The translations under genes and the position numbers were made by a program. From Strigamia acuminata (Eukaryota; Arthropoda; Chilopoda; Geophilomorpha; Linotaeniidae), in NCBI GenBank assembly GCA_949358305.1, contig OX442314.1:52649369-52709368 (forward strand): 60,000 nucleotides of DNA. Reading direction: 5' to 3'. Below the pieces are notes generated by a model that was not told the origin of the DNA, made no database searches, and saw only the letters and a list, made by a program, of their open reading frames with translations. Shown piece by piece: positions 1 through 8,497 of the stretch; position 1 is the first letter of the stretch, and the number at the start of each line of letters is the position of its first letter.

Positions 1-179
1 GCAAACTAAATTCCACTGTGAAAAATGGAGAAAATCAATAGAAATAAGCTTACGCTTACAAAAACACCTGCGACTAGCTGCCCCTGAAGGCTGATCACTC
101 CCCTGCAACAGCTATGCACTTGGTGCAGCTCTCGCGTCTCTCGCGCGCCTTGTCGTAGGAAGAATAAGAAATAACTCAC

Positions 180-590
180 CTGCGAAACGATGGTAGAAGT
201 GTAAATACTTTGATCGTAAATCCAATCCTCGCAAGGTAAAATGGGGACTGTGTCAGTTTGATTGGCAGTTAGTGAATACTGCGTTAAATCGTCGGTGTAA
301 TTATACAAATGCGCGTAATCTCTGTCGTAGTAGTAACATTTGGTGTAACCTTTCTGACCACGTCTCACTTCTTTGGGATAAACGAAATCTCTGGCTTCGT
401 CGGTCCAATTCTGATTATCCGCCAGACCGGGGACGCGGCACCAGTGGTCCGGAGTTGCCGCCAGAAAAACCGATCCTAAATTCTGGAATCCTTGAAACAT
501 CATATTGAGGGACATGAAAACCAATAACCTCTGCTGCCATGCTCCGAAGCCTCCAACATATTCCAAGAGAGTTTCAAAGTCTGCTACCAT
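180..590 (-). CDS. SLC22-family organic ion transporter, first coding exon (partial)
   Basis: The ATG at 590 has a good context (GCC before, G after). The frame runs 137 codons to a clean splice donor on the minus strand (CAG|GTGAGT, last exon base 180), so the open frame beyond 180 is intron. Residues 22-44 form the first membrane segment. It is followed by the large extracellular loop typical of SLC22 carriers, with the DHWCRVP motif (about 48-54), further cysteines at 85 and 120, and N-glycosylation sequons near 61, 97 and 110. Family members move organic cations, anions or carnitine-like zwitterions across the plasma membrane; the substrate cannot be told from this exon. The remaining exons lie left of the window. 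The gene is divergent from the unknown gene starting at 2195. Family assignment is firm. Confidence 0.88.
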
Positions 591-1388
591 GGCACAAGTG
601 TTTTTATCTCGACTTGCTTGTCTACAATAGTCTACTTATATCATTTCCTACTTTGATTCGTATTAAGATTTAATGGCTGTTTCCTGCACACGTCTTACGA
701 GCGGAGATTGGCACTTGGGTTTCTCAAAAACGGGACTTTTTGAAAAGCCGGTATTTCGGTATTCAATGTTCAAAAAACCGGTAAGCCGGTATTTTTCCGT
801 AATGAAATAGAATAAAATAGCTACGGTGTTAAATATTTTTATTTTTATTTTCTTTTTTTTAAAAAGAAAAATATTTTAAAAATATTTTTTTTTCTGCAGA
901 TTTTTTTTCTTCACATTTTGGATACAATTTTTTTAATATATTTCACGTTCTAATTTAAAAAAAATTATTTTCTGGTTAACGTGTCTGCTGAAACCAGTCA
1001 ATGAGACAGAATTCAGGGTCAAGTTAATAACACACTTCTTCAATTGGGTTTGTAATTTTGACGCAATTTTTAAAACATGCAAAAAAGTTTCAATAACTTT
1101 AAAAAAAAATTTTTTAAAAATAGGTATGGTAATAACAATAATAATAATAAATAATTATAAAGTGGAGAAATAAATTTACTTGCTCTTTTAAACCGGAGTT
1201 TCAATCAAACAAGGTCAGGTCAGGAAAAGAGAAACCTCAGCGAGTCAACCCCCTCAAGTCCGTGCCTCTCACATTCCTAAAAATATTACAAATACTATTG
1301 GACCAAATTTTTACTCAAAAAAAATATAAAATATAAAATTAATTTAAAATAAAAATAGTTAAAAATTGACCTTTCAAAGACCTACAAT

Positions 1389-1430
1389 CCCAGGCTGTTA
1401 CCACATTGTGATAATAGATGGCGTTAGTGG
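1389..1430 (-). repeat. 42-bp dispersed repeat, inverted copy of 45018-45061
   Basis: The reverse complement of this stretch matches 45018-45061 with two mismatches and one indel; the shared core includes GATGGCGTTAGTGG. The two copies face each other in opposite orientation across the whole nested region. They may be two insertions of a short element or the ends of something larger. Confidence 0.6.
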
Positions 1431-1883
1431 AAGAAATGAAAGAAATAATAATCAAAATCACTCACAAGTCAGTGCAGAAAAAAAATAGTGCAAATTAATA
1501 GCGACTTGTTACACCTGCGCTTGTGGAAAATTGCCATTTATAATTGCACATTTCTGAGATCATTTTTTTTAGAGATCGAGGAAATAGAACCAGGAGTAAT
1601 AAAAAACGAACAAACAAGGTGCAAAGGTCCGATTACGACCGGCAGAGCTCATCGGAAAAATCTGGATATTGGGCCACAATTAATAAACTCGGGACGGGCC
1701 ACGAGCCACAGATCACCGGAAAATTCTCGGTATCCTGCCGGGCCAGTCCTGCACTGCATCGGGATGATTCACATAGTAAGCTTTCCGTGATAGAAACAAA
1801 CATTTTCCATCGGAGTGATGACATAAAGATGAGCGTCGTGTCGTGGCGTAGTCTATCGACAAAACTAAGAAACAAAATAATAA

Positions 1884-1943
1884 TGGAAGACCGATTTTGT
1901 CCCAGTTGTAATCGTTTGTAATTTCGACAAAATCGGTCTTCCA
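1884..1943. repeat. 18-bp perfect inverted repeat (hairpin)
   Basis: Positions 1884-1901 and 1926-1943 are perfect reverse complements (tggaagaccgattttgtc and its complement) separated by a 24-nt loop. No coding frame explains it. It could be a hairpin RNA, a miRNA-like fold, or the joined ends of a deleted foldback element. Confidence 0.7.
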
Positions 1944-2194
1944 CACAAACTAAATAAAAATAACAAAAAAATTTAATTTTTAAATTTCAAATCGTCTTCT
2001 AAACGCAAACAACACATTCTCCCACGCCCACCGCCAGGCCACACATCCCACAAACCACCACTGCACATCCCACAATTCCCGCGCCATTGCTCAAACCCCA
2101 CACAATAGTGTTATTCTTAGCAACATCGGCGCTGGGCCCAACGGCCAACACAACGCTGGGACCCAGAAACAATCTGGGTCCAAGCTCCCAGCAA

Positions 2195-4474
2195 ATGGAT
2201 TTCCGCCTCCACGTCCCGTCGCTGCAGCACGTATCTCTAAACAATGCCGCTATACTATTATGGAAACACAACGCGGACGTCCGCACAGACTTTATCCACC
2301 ATTTGACCGACACTTGCAACAACTGCCAGTGCCACGCCCCGTCCTGCCTCTACACCGCCGCGATCCTCGCCGACAAATGGCCCTTCATCGAGGCGAAAAT
2401 CTGCGAAAAAGTCGACCGACTCACGCTCCCCGAATGCCTCGACGCTCTCCTCGTCCCGACCGTCAAAGTAATCGGCCTCGAAATGTGCAACTGGCTCGCC
2501 TACCTCCTCTTCAACGTCCTCCTCCCCGAAGACGACAACAAGGACGACAACAGCGGCGAATACCACAAACTACTCAGCTGTATCCCTTACACGCACTGGA
2601 CGGTCCACGGCAAGATCAACCAACCAAAAACCGTGCAAAACCTCTCCTACAAGAACCAATCTCTAACCCTAGCCGACCGGAATAAAATCGCGTGCACATT
2701 CTGCGCGCGCGACGCCGTGGCGCACACTTGGCGGCCCCAACTGCCCTATTTGGACCGAACGAGGGGCCCCAACACCTCGGAACTGCAATATCCGATCATC
2801 AACGGCTGGATCGAGGCCCGCGGAGCCGGCTCGGACGACATAAGCGACGATACCGGCGTTTTATTCGACTACGCGGTGGACAAACAGAACGAATGCGCCG
2901 TCAAGTATTTATTCGCGCTCAAGACGAAGATCCAGCGGGACAAATGCCTCGTCCAATCCGCGCTCGCCACCGCGAGGTCAAAGCGCTCCAACGTGGTCAT
3001 CTTCTGCTTCCTCCTCTCGCAGATGAGCGCGAAACAAGTGCAGTTCGTGCTCTCCACGTGCTGCGTGCGCATCCTGCACTGCGTGCTCTCGGACTGGATT
3101 TTCGTGGACTTGTTCGAGCCCATCATGAAGTGCGTCGGCGACACTCTACAATACGACGAGCGCTACGACCTGCTCATCAACCTGGCGGAGCAGACGAGCT
3201 TCGCGCACGCGGAGAAGTGCAAGCGCGTTTTCCACAGCGCGTGGTGCAAGTGGAAGGCGGCCTCGCCCGGGTTTTGCGCGTACGTGGTCGAGGAGGAGAT
3301 CCGCGGCCTGCCGGACGCCGAGTCGTGCTGCCAGCTGCTGTGCCGCTCCGGCGACCACCGCAACGTCAAGCTGGTCTTGGCTGACGTCGGCGTGGGAGAC
3401 AGACGCAAGATGCTGGCGCGGTGCATCGTCACGTCCGACTGGCGCTTCCTGGCGACGATCGTGCGCGAGATGCTCACGTGCGAGGAGGAGCTGCGCACCT
3501 TCCGGACGGACTGCGCCATGTCCGCGCACACGTATTGGGACTTTCTCAGCCTGACCGACACGAACCAGTTCGACGAGATGGACGAATTCCTCAGCTTTTC
3601 CTCGCTGTCCGCGAAGCGAGTGGCCGAGTTTCGGCGGCTCGCCGGCCTCGACGACGGCACGCTGGAGAAGCTGCTGCGCGGACTGAGCACGGCGAAAGGC
3701 GCGGAAAAGGTGACGGAACGCCTGGATAGGTTCGTCGCGTGGTGCCACCTGTCGGAGGACGAAACCAAGAGGCTTAAACTGCATTTGTTGACCATTAGCG
3801 GCGACTATGGGTGTTTCTTCGAAGCGATCGGCGAGTTGGTGTGCAGCGAGCGGTTCGCGGAGGTCGGGGCGCTCCTGCGTTGGTGTTTGGAGTCCGCGGA
3901 GGCGGTCGGGAGGTTCAAGAAGGAGGAGATGGCCAATTACGACTCGATTGTGGATCTGATGATTCGGTCGATCGTCGGGCGTCGGTGCGAGTTTGTCGAT
4001 CGGTTTTTGGCGTGGGTGTTTGGCGACGAGGCGGAGGTCCGCGTGTATAAGGCGCATTTGTTGGAGACGAAGGGCTGCGTCGATTTGTTGAGGTTTAGTC
4101 AGTCGGAGAAGAAGTGGAATTATATGGGGAAGGAGGTTTTGGATTTTTGTTTGGGTCCGGATTTGTCTCAGGAGAGGATTTACGCGCTGAAAGTGCTGGA
4201 TTGTGCTGGAGATGACGATGGGGGTGGTTATGGTTGTGGTTGTGGGAATAATGAGGGTGATGATGATGGCGGGGATGATTATAGTGGGTGTGGTTGTGGG
4301 TGTGGGTGTGGGTGTTGTGAGTGCGAGTGCGAGTGTTGTGAGTGCGACTGTGAGTGTGAGGATGATGAAGAGTGTGGTGGTCGTGGTCGTGATGAGGATT
4401 ATCGTTTTGAAGATATTGATGACAATGATGATGATGGTTATGAAGATATTGATGATGATGATGATGAAGAATGA
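2195..4474 (+). CDS. Unrecognised 759-aa protein with Cys/Gly/Asp-rich tail
   Basis: One uninterrupted frame. The open frame extends upstream to about 2087 but contains no ATG there; the first ATG is at 2195 with good context (GCAAATGG), so I start it there. Residues 1-660 are a mixed helical domain with many cysteines and leucine/aromatic spacing that suggests stacked helical pairs; I cannot assign a family. Residues about 667-759 form a low-complexity tail: Gly-Cys alternation, then Cys-Glu/Cys-Asp runs, ending in an Asp/Glu-rich tract. No signal peptide or membrane segment is clear. The 5' half uses C-ending codons, while the last 700 bases are G/T-rich and nearly free of C. A consensus AATAAA follows 58 nt after the stop. 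The length of the open frame argues for a real gene; its function is unknown. Confidence 0.72.
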   Translation: MDFRLHVPSLQHVSLNNAAILLWKHNADVRTDFIHHLTDTCNNCQCHAPSCLYTAAILADKWPFIEAKICEKVDRLTLPECLDALLVPTVKVIGLEMCNWLAYLLFNVLLPEDDNKDDNSGEYHKLLSCIPYTHWTVHGKINQPKTVQNLSYKNQSLTLADRNKIACTFCARDAVAHTWRPQLPYLDRTRGPNTSELQYPIINGWIEARGAGSDDISDDTGVLFDYAVDKQNECAVKYLFALKTKIQRDKCLVQSALATARSKRSNVVIFCFLLSQMSAKQVQFVLSTCCVRILHCVLSDWIFVDLFEPIMKCVGDTLQYDERYDLLINLAEQTSFAHAEKCKRVFHSAWCKWKAASPGFCAYVVEEEIRGLPDAESCCQLLCRSGDHRNVKLVLADVGVGDRRKMLARCIVTSDWRFLATIVREMLTCEEELRTFRTDCAMSAHTYWDFLSLTDTNQFDEMDEFLSFSSLSAKRVAEFRRLAGLDDGTLEKLLRGLSTAKGAEKVTERLDRFVAWCHLSEDETKRLKLHLLTISGDYGCFFEAIGELVCSERFAEVGALLRWCLESAEAVGRFKKEEMANYDSIVDLMIRSIVGRRCEFVDRFLAWVFGDEAEVRVYKAHLLETKGCVDLLRFSQSEKKWNYMGKEVLDFCLGPDLSQERIYALKVLDCAGDDDGGGYGCGCGNNEGDDDGGDDYSGCGCGCGCGCCECECECCECDCECEDDEECGGRGRDEDYRFEDIDDNDDDGYEDIDDDDDEE

Positions 4475-4531
4475 AATGGTGTTTGCGATTGTTTTAAAAT
4501 GAATAATGTTGTCAACAAATAATTTTTCGTT

Positions 4532-4537
4532 AATAAA
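4532..4537 (+). terminator. Polyadenylation signal of the 759-aa gene
   Basis: AATAAA followed by TGTGTG and a long T run, 58 nt after the stop codon: the usual layout of an animal cleavage and polyadenylation site. Confidence 0.65.
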
Positions 4538-4614
4538 ATGTGTGATTTTTTTTTTGTTTTTGGAAATTTTTGTTTGGATAAATGGATGTGTTCTTGCGGT
4601 GAACCGGCTTTATA

Positions 4615-5185
4615 CAGTGCAGGTCAAAACTTCGGCCGAATTGGATAAATGATAGAAAAGTAAACAATTTTCAAAATGTAACTAAACTAACGCTAGATTT
4701 GCATTTTAATCATGTCGAAATAATGTTACAATAAGTATAAGAGTGATCTCTTTCTCACAAATACAAAAATAAAGAAAAAATCAAATTTCAACCTTTGAAA
4801 TCTGCGACAAAACTTTGGCCATTTTAGGATTACTCCTAAAAATAATAATAATAATATGAAAATTTTATTCAAAATTTGTTTTTCCAGACTCAAGGTGCAA
4901 CCTCATTTGCATATCATTTTATTTTCCAAAATGGGTTCTGCAAAAAGGCTAACTTTGCATAAAAGAGGAAAAATTGATGCTTTTTAATAATTAGGCTTCT
5001 CTAATGTTGAAATTGCAAAGAGAATTGGAAGATCTGAGAAGGTTTTAAGAAATTATCTAAAATTAGGTGCCCAGGATGGTCTAAAAACCCCAAGAGGATG
5101 GCCCAAGGTTGCAAGTGCGTGTGCAAGGCGTCGAATAATCAGAGAAGCAAGCAATAAATGCCAATTCGATTGTAGTGTACGTATA
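4615..5185 (+). mobile_element. Tc1-like DNA transposon, left end (broken)
   Basis: A terminal sequence beginning CAGTGCAGGTCAAAAC follows a TA dinucleotide at 4613-4614, as in Tc1/mariner elements, and a related motif (AAAACTTTGGCC) recurs near 4808. A transposase relic occupies 4931-5181. The element is cut at 5182-5185 (TATA) by a segment with inverted ends; a matching transposase fragment resumes at 44864. Confidence 0.7.
4931..5181 (+). pseudogene. Tc1/Tc3-like transposase N-terminal fragment
   Basis: The ATG at 4931 opens a frame reading MGSAKRLTLHKRGKIDAF before an in-frame stop. It continues as a Tc-type helix-turn-helix (FSNVEIAKRIGRSEKVLRN), a basic linker with the GRPK-like motif changed to GWPK, and a second HTH start (ARRRIIREASNK). 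Stops and truncation make it non-functional. The family is secure; whether the fragment at 44868 is the other half of this same copy is an inference. Confidence 0.75.
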
Positions 5186-5240
5186 CTCGAGTTGCACTCA
5201 AGAAAGGACCTCACAATCTCTACTCCGAGCCAGTTTACTA
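5186..5240 (+). repeat. Inverted end sequence, left copy
   Basis: The first 40 bases are the reverse complement of the outer part of 44801-44863 with two mismatches; a further 14 of 15 bases match after an 8-nt gap. TATA lies directly outside both copies (5182-5185 and 44864-44867) and transposase fragments lie outside both. This looks like a terminal inverted repeat with a TA or TATA target duplication. Confidence 0.6.
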
Positions 5241-5390
5241 CTAACTCCAGACTACTGGGAGAAATAGTTTTGTTTTTTATTTATTGTGCGGTGGCCCGGG
5301 TGCCACCGGGGAAGGGTTATTATTTATTTCACGAGTTTTATTTGGAAAGAAGACAATTCCAAACTGATGGAGTAAATAATCCAGAAAGTT
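5241..5390. other. Left interior of the inverted-end segment
   Basis: No gene. It contains a short hairpin (GGTGGC, loop CCGGGT, GCCACC, near 5289-5306). It ends in agtt (5387-5390), which is repeated after element A at 29599-29602, so A inserted here. Confidence 0.5.
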
Positions 5391-6430
5391 TGTCACGGTC
5401 CTGACTTTAGACAGTAATAATTTTCAAAATTTTAAGCGCATTTTGCGCCTTTCCCTTAATTTTCCCCTAATTTTATTGAGAAATTGTTCTAATTCCTTTA
5501 AATTATTTTATTTTTCCCAAATCTAAATTTATTATTTTATTTTGTATTATTTTCCTTATTTTTGATATTTATCTTTAATTTGGCCTGGTTTTAATCACCC
5601 CATCCAGACAATTCATGAGAATTCTGCAATAAGTTGATATAATCGCGCTCTAAATTTGCATATTTCACCCCTGATCGCCTGTTTTCTGCCCAGTCCCCAT
5701 TGGGAATTGACTTGGCCTTTGACATGTGATCAGAGGTGACTTGTTCTGTCAAGACATTTTTGACAGACAGAATAATTTTCGCCTTCGACTAGTCAACATC
5801 TTCTGTCTCAACTAGGAGATTTCCAAGTGCGATTATGTTGCGTCTCAACGCATACGGTCACATTGCAGCCCGAATTCTCATGTTAGTCTAACTAACCACA
5901 ACATTTATTATTTGCCCATTATTTGCGTACGAATTACTGGAAAAAAGGCGTATTCGACGATCTCAATTCGTCAATACATTTTATGCCACGACTGTGACTT
6001 CCTCCTCAGCCTAGACATTTTGAACTCATACTCGTCTCAATTGCGTATTCATTTCATTATCAACGGTTCGACGACGTTGTCTGCGGTTTGGTACCTGTTT
6101 GCGCGTTCACCCAACGTTTGTGCGTGTTCAGGAGAAGAAACATACTCTTCGTAAGTACGCCTAGCATATGACGACATTTTCCCTAGTGAAGAACGATATT
6201 TGGTCTTAAAATTCGAGTATCAACGTTCGCCATTTTGTACGGCGCCCGAATTGAATCCTGCACCCATAAAATACAGATTTCACGAATAGACGCTGTCTTA
6301 ACCTAGCTACCACCCCCGGCAAAGTTTTAAGAGTTGCAGCGCCTGCGAACCTAAATTTTCTGGTTATTACAATCCCTGGAAATTCTTAAATTTCCGAAAC
6401 CATTGTTAAAAAGTCGACTACGACGTGACA
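5391..6430 (+). repeat. 5' LTR of element A
   Basis: 1040 bp, TG...CA ends, colinear with 28559-29598. Differences seen by eye: T at 6121 against C at 29289, and G at 6347 against A at 29515. A consensus splice donor (CGTAAGTACG, GT at 6151-6152) lies near the 3' part and could serve spliced mRNAs for the downstream ORFs. Confidence 0.92.
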
Positions 6431-6580
6431 ATCTTGGCGAGCTAGACAAGATTCAACTCGAAACGTGTTCTAAGAGAACACAAACCACCATTTTCTTCAG
6501 TGAAGACTACGCAAGTATAGGTCGTTATATTTATTTGATTAATTACTTATTTTTGCCGGCACACATATTATTATTTCAAC
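6431..6580 (+). promoter_or_regulatory. Leader and primer binding site region of element A
   Basis: Non-coding leader between LTR and gag. It starts ATCTTGGCGAGCTAGAC; the TTGGCGA start resembles the corresponding site of element B and a site at 43694. I cannot match it confidently to a tRNA 3' end. Confidence 0.5.
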
Positions 6581-8497
6581 ATGGCTTCACGCGACGCTTT
6601 GTCGCAATCCAGTGTTTCGGACGTAGAAGCCGAACAAGCGCATACTTTGCCACTTCCAGACTCACCAACACATGAGCCGGACCAACAGCAGGAACTACTA
6701 GTACAACCAATATCCACAGACGTACCATTTTCCAATCCTTGGAGGACATACGCTCAAATGGAAGCGGATCAACTCCAACATGAACGGGAAGCGGCTACAG
6801 CACGGGATCAATGGGAGGAAAATAGACGCCATTTGCAGGACTCACTCATGGAAAGAAGACAAATTGTGGACGGGATGCGAGCGATTCGAGAAGACATTCA
6901 ACGAGGACCGCCGCCTCCTTACCAACCTGCGTTTATGCAACCGGAACCACAACAACATCGAAGGAATCCACCTGCATTGACGATGGAAGCATTGATGAGA
7001 GTATTACGAGAGGATAGAAGGGAGTTACAACACGAACTTCGCCAGGAGCTGCTCGAATCGATGAGGCAAATTAGGCGCGAGCTGAACGACAGAGTGGAGG
7101 AATTTATCCATTCGCACAACGAGCGAACTCAGCCTGAACCACCAGCACCAGAAGCAGGTTCAGGGGCCACACGTCGTGGTCGAGAGGGCGCTCGGGGAGC
7201 CGACTTTTCTTTTGGAGATACTGGACGTGCATCGGGACCACGACGCACTGGCTCTTATTCTCCGAGACGACGCCAACAACATTCACAACAGGGAGACACG
7301 ACTTCCAATGTTCCACGGGACCCACCACCGAATCCTGACCCGGATTCCGCTCAAGGAGGTAGTCAAGGCATACCACTCAGCGCCTCAAGACAACTGCCTC
7401 ACACGAGATCTCAACTCTCGTTGGAGTCGGAAGATCAGCGTCAAGCCGCTCAGGTTGGAAGGTATAAACTTAAAGTTGAAAAAATTCCATACTTTGATCC
7501 GGATGAGGCTACTTTCGACACAGTGGACCTGTTCCTGGGTAAGCTATATGCGCACATGTTTACCATGGGAGCACCGGAAGGAATATATTTGAAAGTATAC
7601 GTGGTTCTCGCGCTTCGAAATAGAGCGCAACGTTGGTGGATGGCTCTAACTCCAAAACCAAACAATTGGGAGGACTTTGAATTAGTTTTCAGGCAGGTAT
7701 TTTCCATTAATTCAGCTTTAGCTAATGTTAAGTTGTCTCAGCGCAAACAAAAGCCAGGGGAATCAACTATGTCGTTCCTCAGCGAGATGATTCATTATTT
7801 AAATATTGCTGGATACAAGGACAAGGGCTTGCAGCGGGAACGAGTTCAGGGCATGATGCAAACTCAAGTCGTACAATTAATGCGCTCTTGGTGCATCAGG
7901 ACGATCGACGACGCAGTCAAAATGGGCAACGATGTCGATAATCGCCTTCAGTTGGATTCGTTGCGGACTTTTGAGTACAAACAGTGCGGAGTTTCGGACC
8001 AGGAGATGCCTTTACCCGCAGGAGTGGGTCCTGCCACACATACCAGAACAGAGGAGGAGAAGTTAAATCAACAATCTACTTCGTCCAGGTCTGGTCGTTT
8101 TTCAAGATTCAACAAAGTATTTACAGCATTGCTCGAGGACATGTCGGCGTGCGCGCTCGATCCAGAAGATCCCAACAGCGAGGAAACCAATAAGGACCCG
8201 CCAAAGGAGTCTGCATCAGCGGCAGCACAAAAGTCTGATGTCCACGCCATGACTGCGACTACTGCGCCAACACCTAGAACGGATACACAGCACATATGTC
8301 CCAAGGACGTTGTCATTTTTCCAGCCGCTAAAGAAGCGCCTTCAGAGCCAAAGCTCCCGAAGAATGCTATGTGGAGAAAAACACCAACGGACAAATGGTT
8401 CATGTCTGACAGGCAATCCTGGAGGCCTGTGTGCCCCGTTTGTGGCAAGGAATGGAGTCGTCAGTCGGGAAACGCAAGCGGCCTGCTCAAAGCATGA
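6581..8497 (+). CDS. gag: Element A ORF1: Gag polyprotein
   Basis: 638 codons from the first ATG after the leader. Residues about 40-200 are Gln/Arg/Glu-rich and probably coiled; residues 200-290 are disordered and basic. A retrotransposon capsid domain follows (about 300-440) with conserved aromatic positions (RAQRWWMAL, NNWEDFELVFRQVF). The C-terminus has a lone CPVC where a zinc knuckle would be expected, with no full CCHC. The last 67 nt overlap pol in the -1 frame, with a GGGAAAC slippery site at 8467. It assembles the cytoplasmic particle that houses reverse transcription. Confidence 0.88.
   Translation: MASRDALSQSSVSDVEAEQAHTLPLPDSPTHEPDQQQELLVQPISTDVPFSNPWRTYAQMEADQLQHEREAATARDQWEENRRHLQDSLMERRQIVDGMRAIREDIQRGPPPPYQPAFMQPEPQQHRRNPPALTMEALMRVLREDRRELQHELRQELLESMRQIRRELNDRVEEFIHSHNERTQPEPPAPEAGSGATRRGREGARGADFSFGDTGRASGPRRTGSYSPRRRQQHSQQGDTTSNVPRDPPPNPDPDSAQGGSQGIPLSASRQLPHTRSQLSLESEDQRQAAQVGRYKLKVEKIPYFDPDEATFDTVDLFLGKLYAHMFTMGAPEGIYLKVYVVLALRNRAQRWWMALTPKPNNWEDFELVFRQVFSINSALANVKLSQRKQKPGESTMSFLSEMIHYLNIAGYKDKGLQRERVQGMMQTQVVQLMRSWCIRTIDDAVKMGNDVDNRLQLDSLRTFEYKQCGVSDQEMPLPAGVGPATHTRTEEEKLNQQSTSSRSGRFSRFNKVFTALLEDMSACALDPEDPNSEETNKDPPKESASAAAQKSDVHAMTATTAPTPRTDTQHICPKDVVIFPAAKEAPSEPKLPKNAMWRKTPTDKWFMSDRQSWRPVCPVCGKEWSRQSGNASGLLKA

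Larger units (their letters stand above)
591..2194. other. Intergenic region between two divergent genes
   Basis: No convincing gene. The stretch 800-1370 is AT-rich with A and T runs. Around 735-795 the motif CCGGTA recurs in both orientations (AAAGCCGGTATTT, AAACCGGTAAGCCGGTATTT), which recalls hAT-type terminal sequences, but no full element could be traced. A 42-bp repeat (1389-1430) and an 18-bp-arm hairpin (1884-1943) are listed separately. Just before the downstream ORF (1990-2190) the plus strand becomes strikingly C-rich. Confidence 0.5.

Noticed and set aside
721-800. hAT transposon end
   Set aside because: CCGGTA repeats are suggestive, but no paired end, target duplication or transposase could be found.
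2087-2194. N-terminal extension of the orphan protein
   Set aside because: The extension has no ATG; it would need a TTG start. The ATG at 2195 has a good context.
3146-4057. Long open frame on the minus strand within the orphan gene
   Set aside because: A shadow of the GC-rich coding frame on the plus strand; the translation is Arg/Gln/Ala-rich without motifs.
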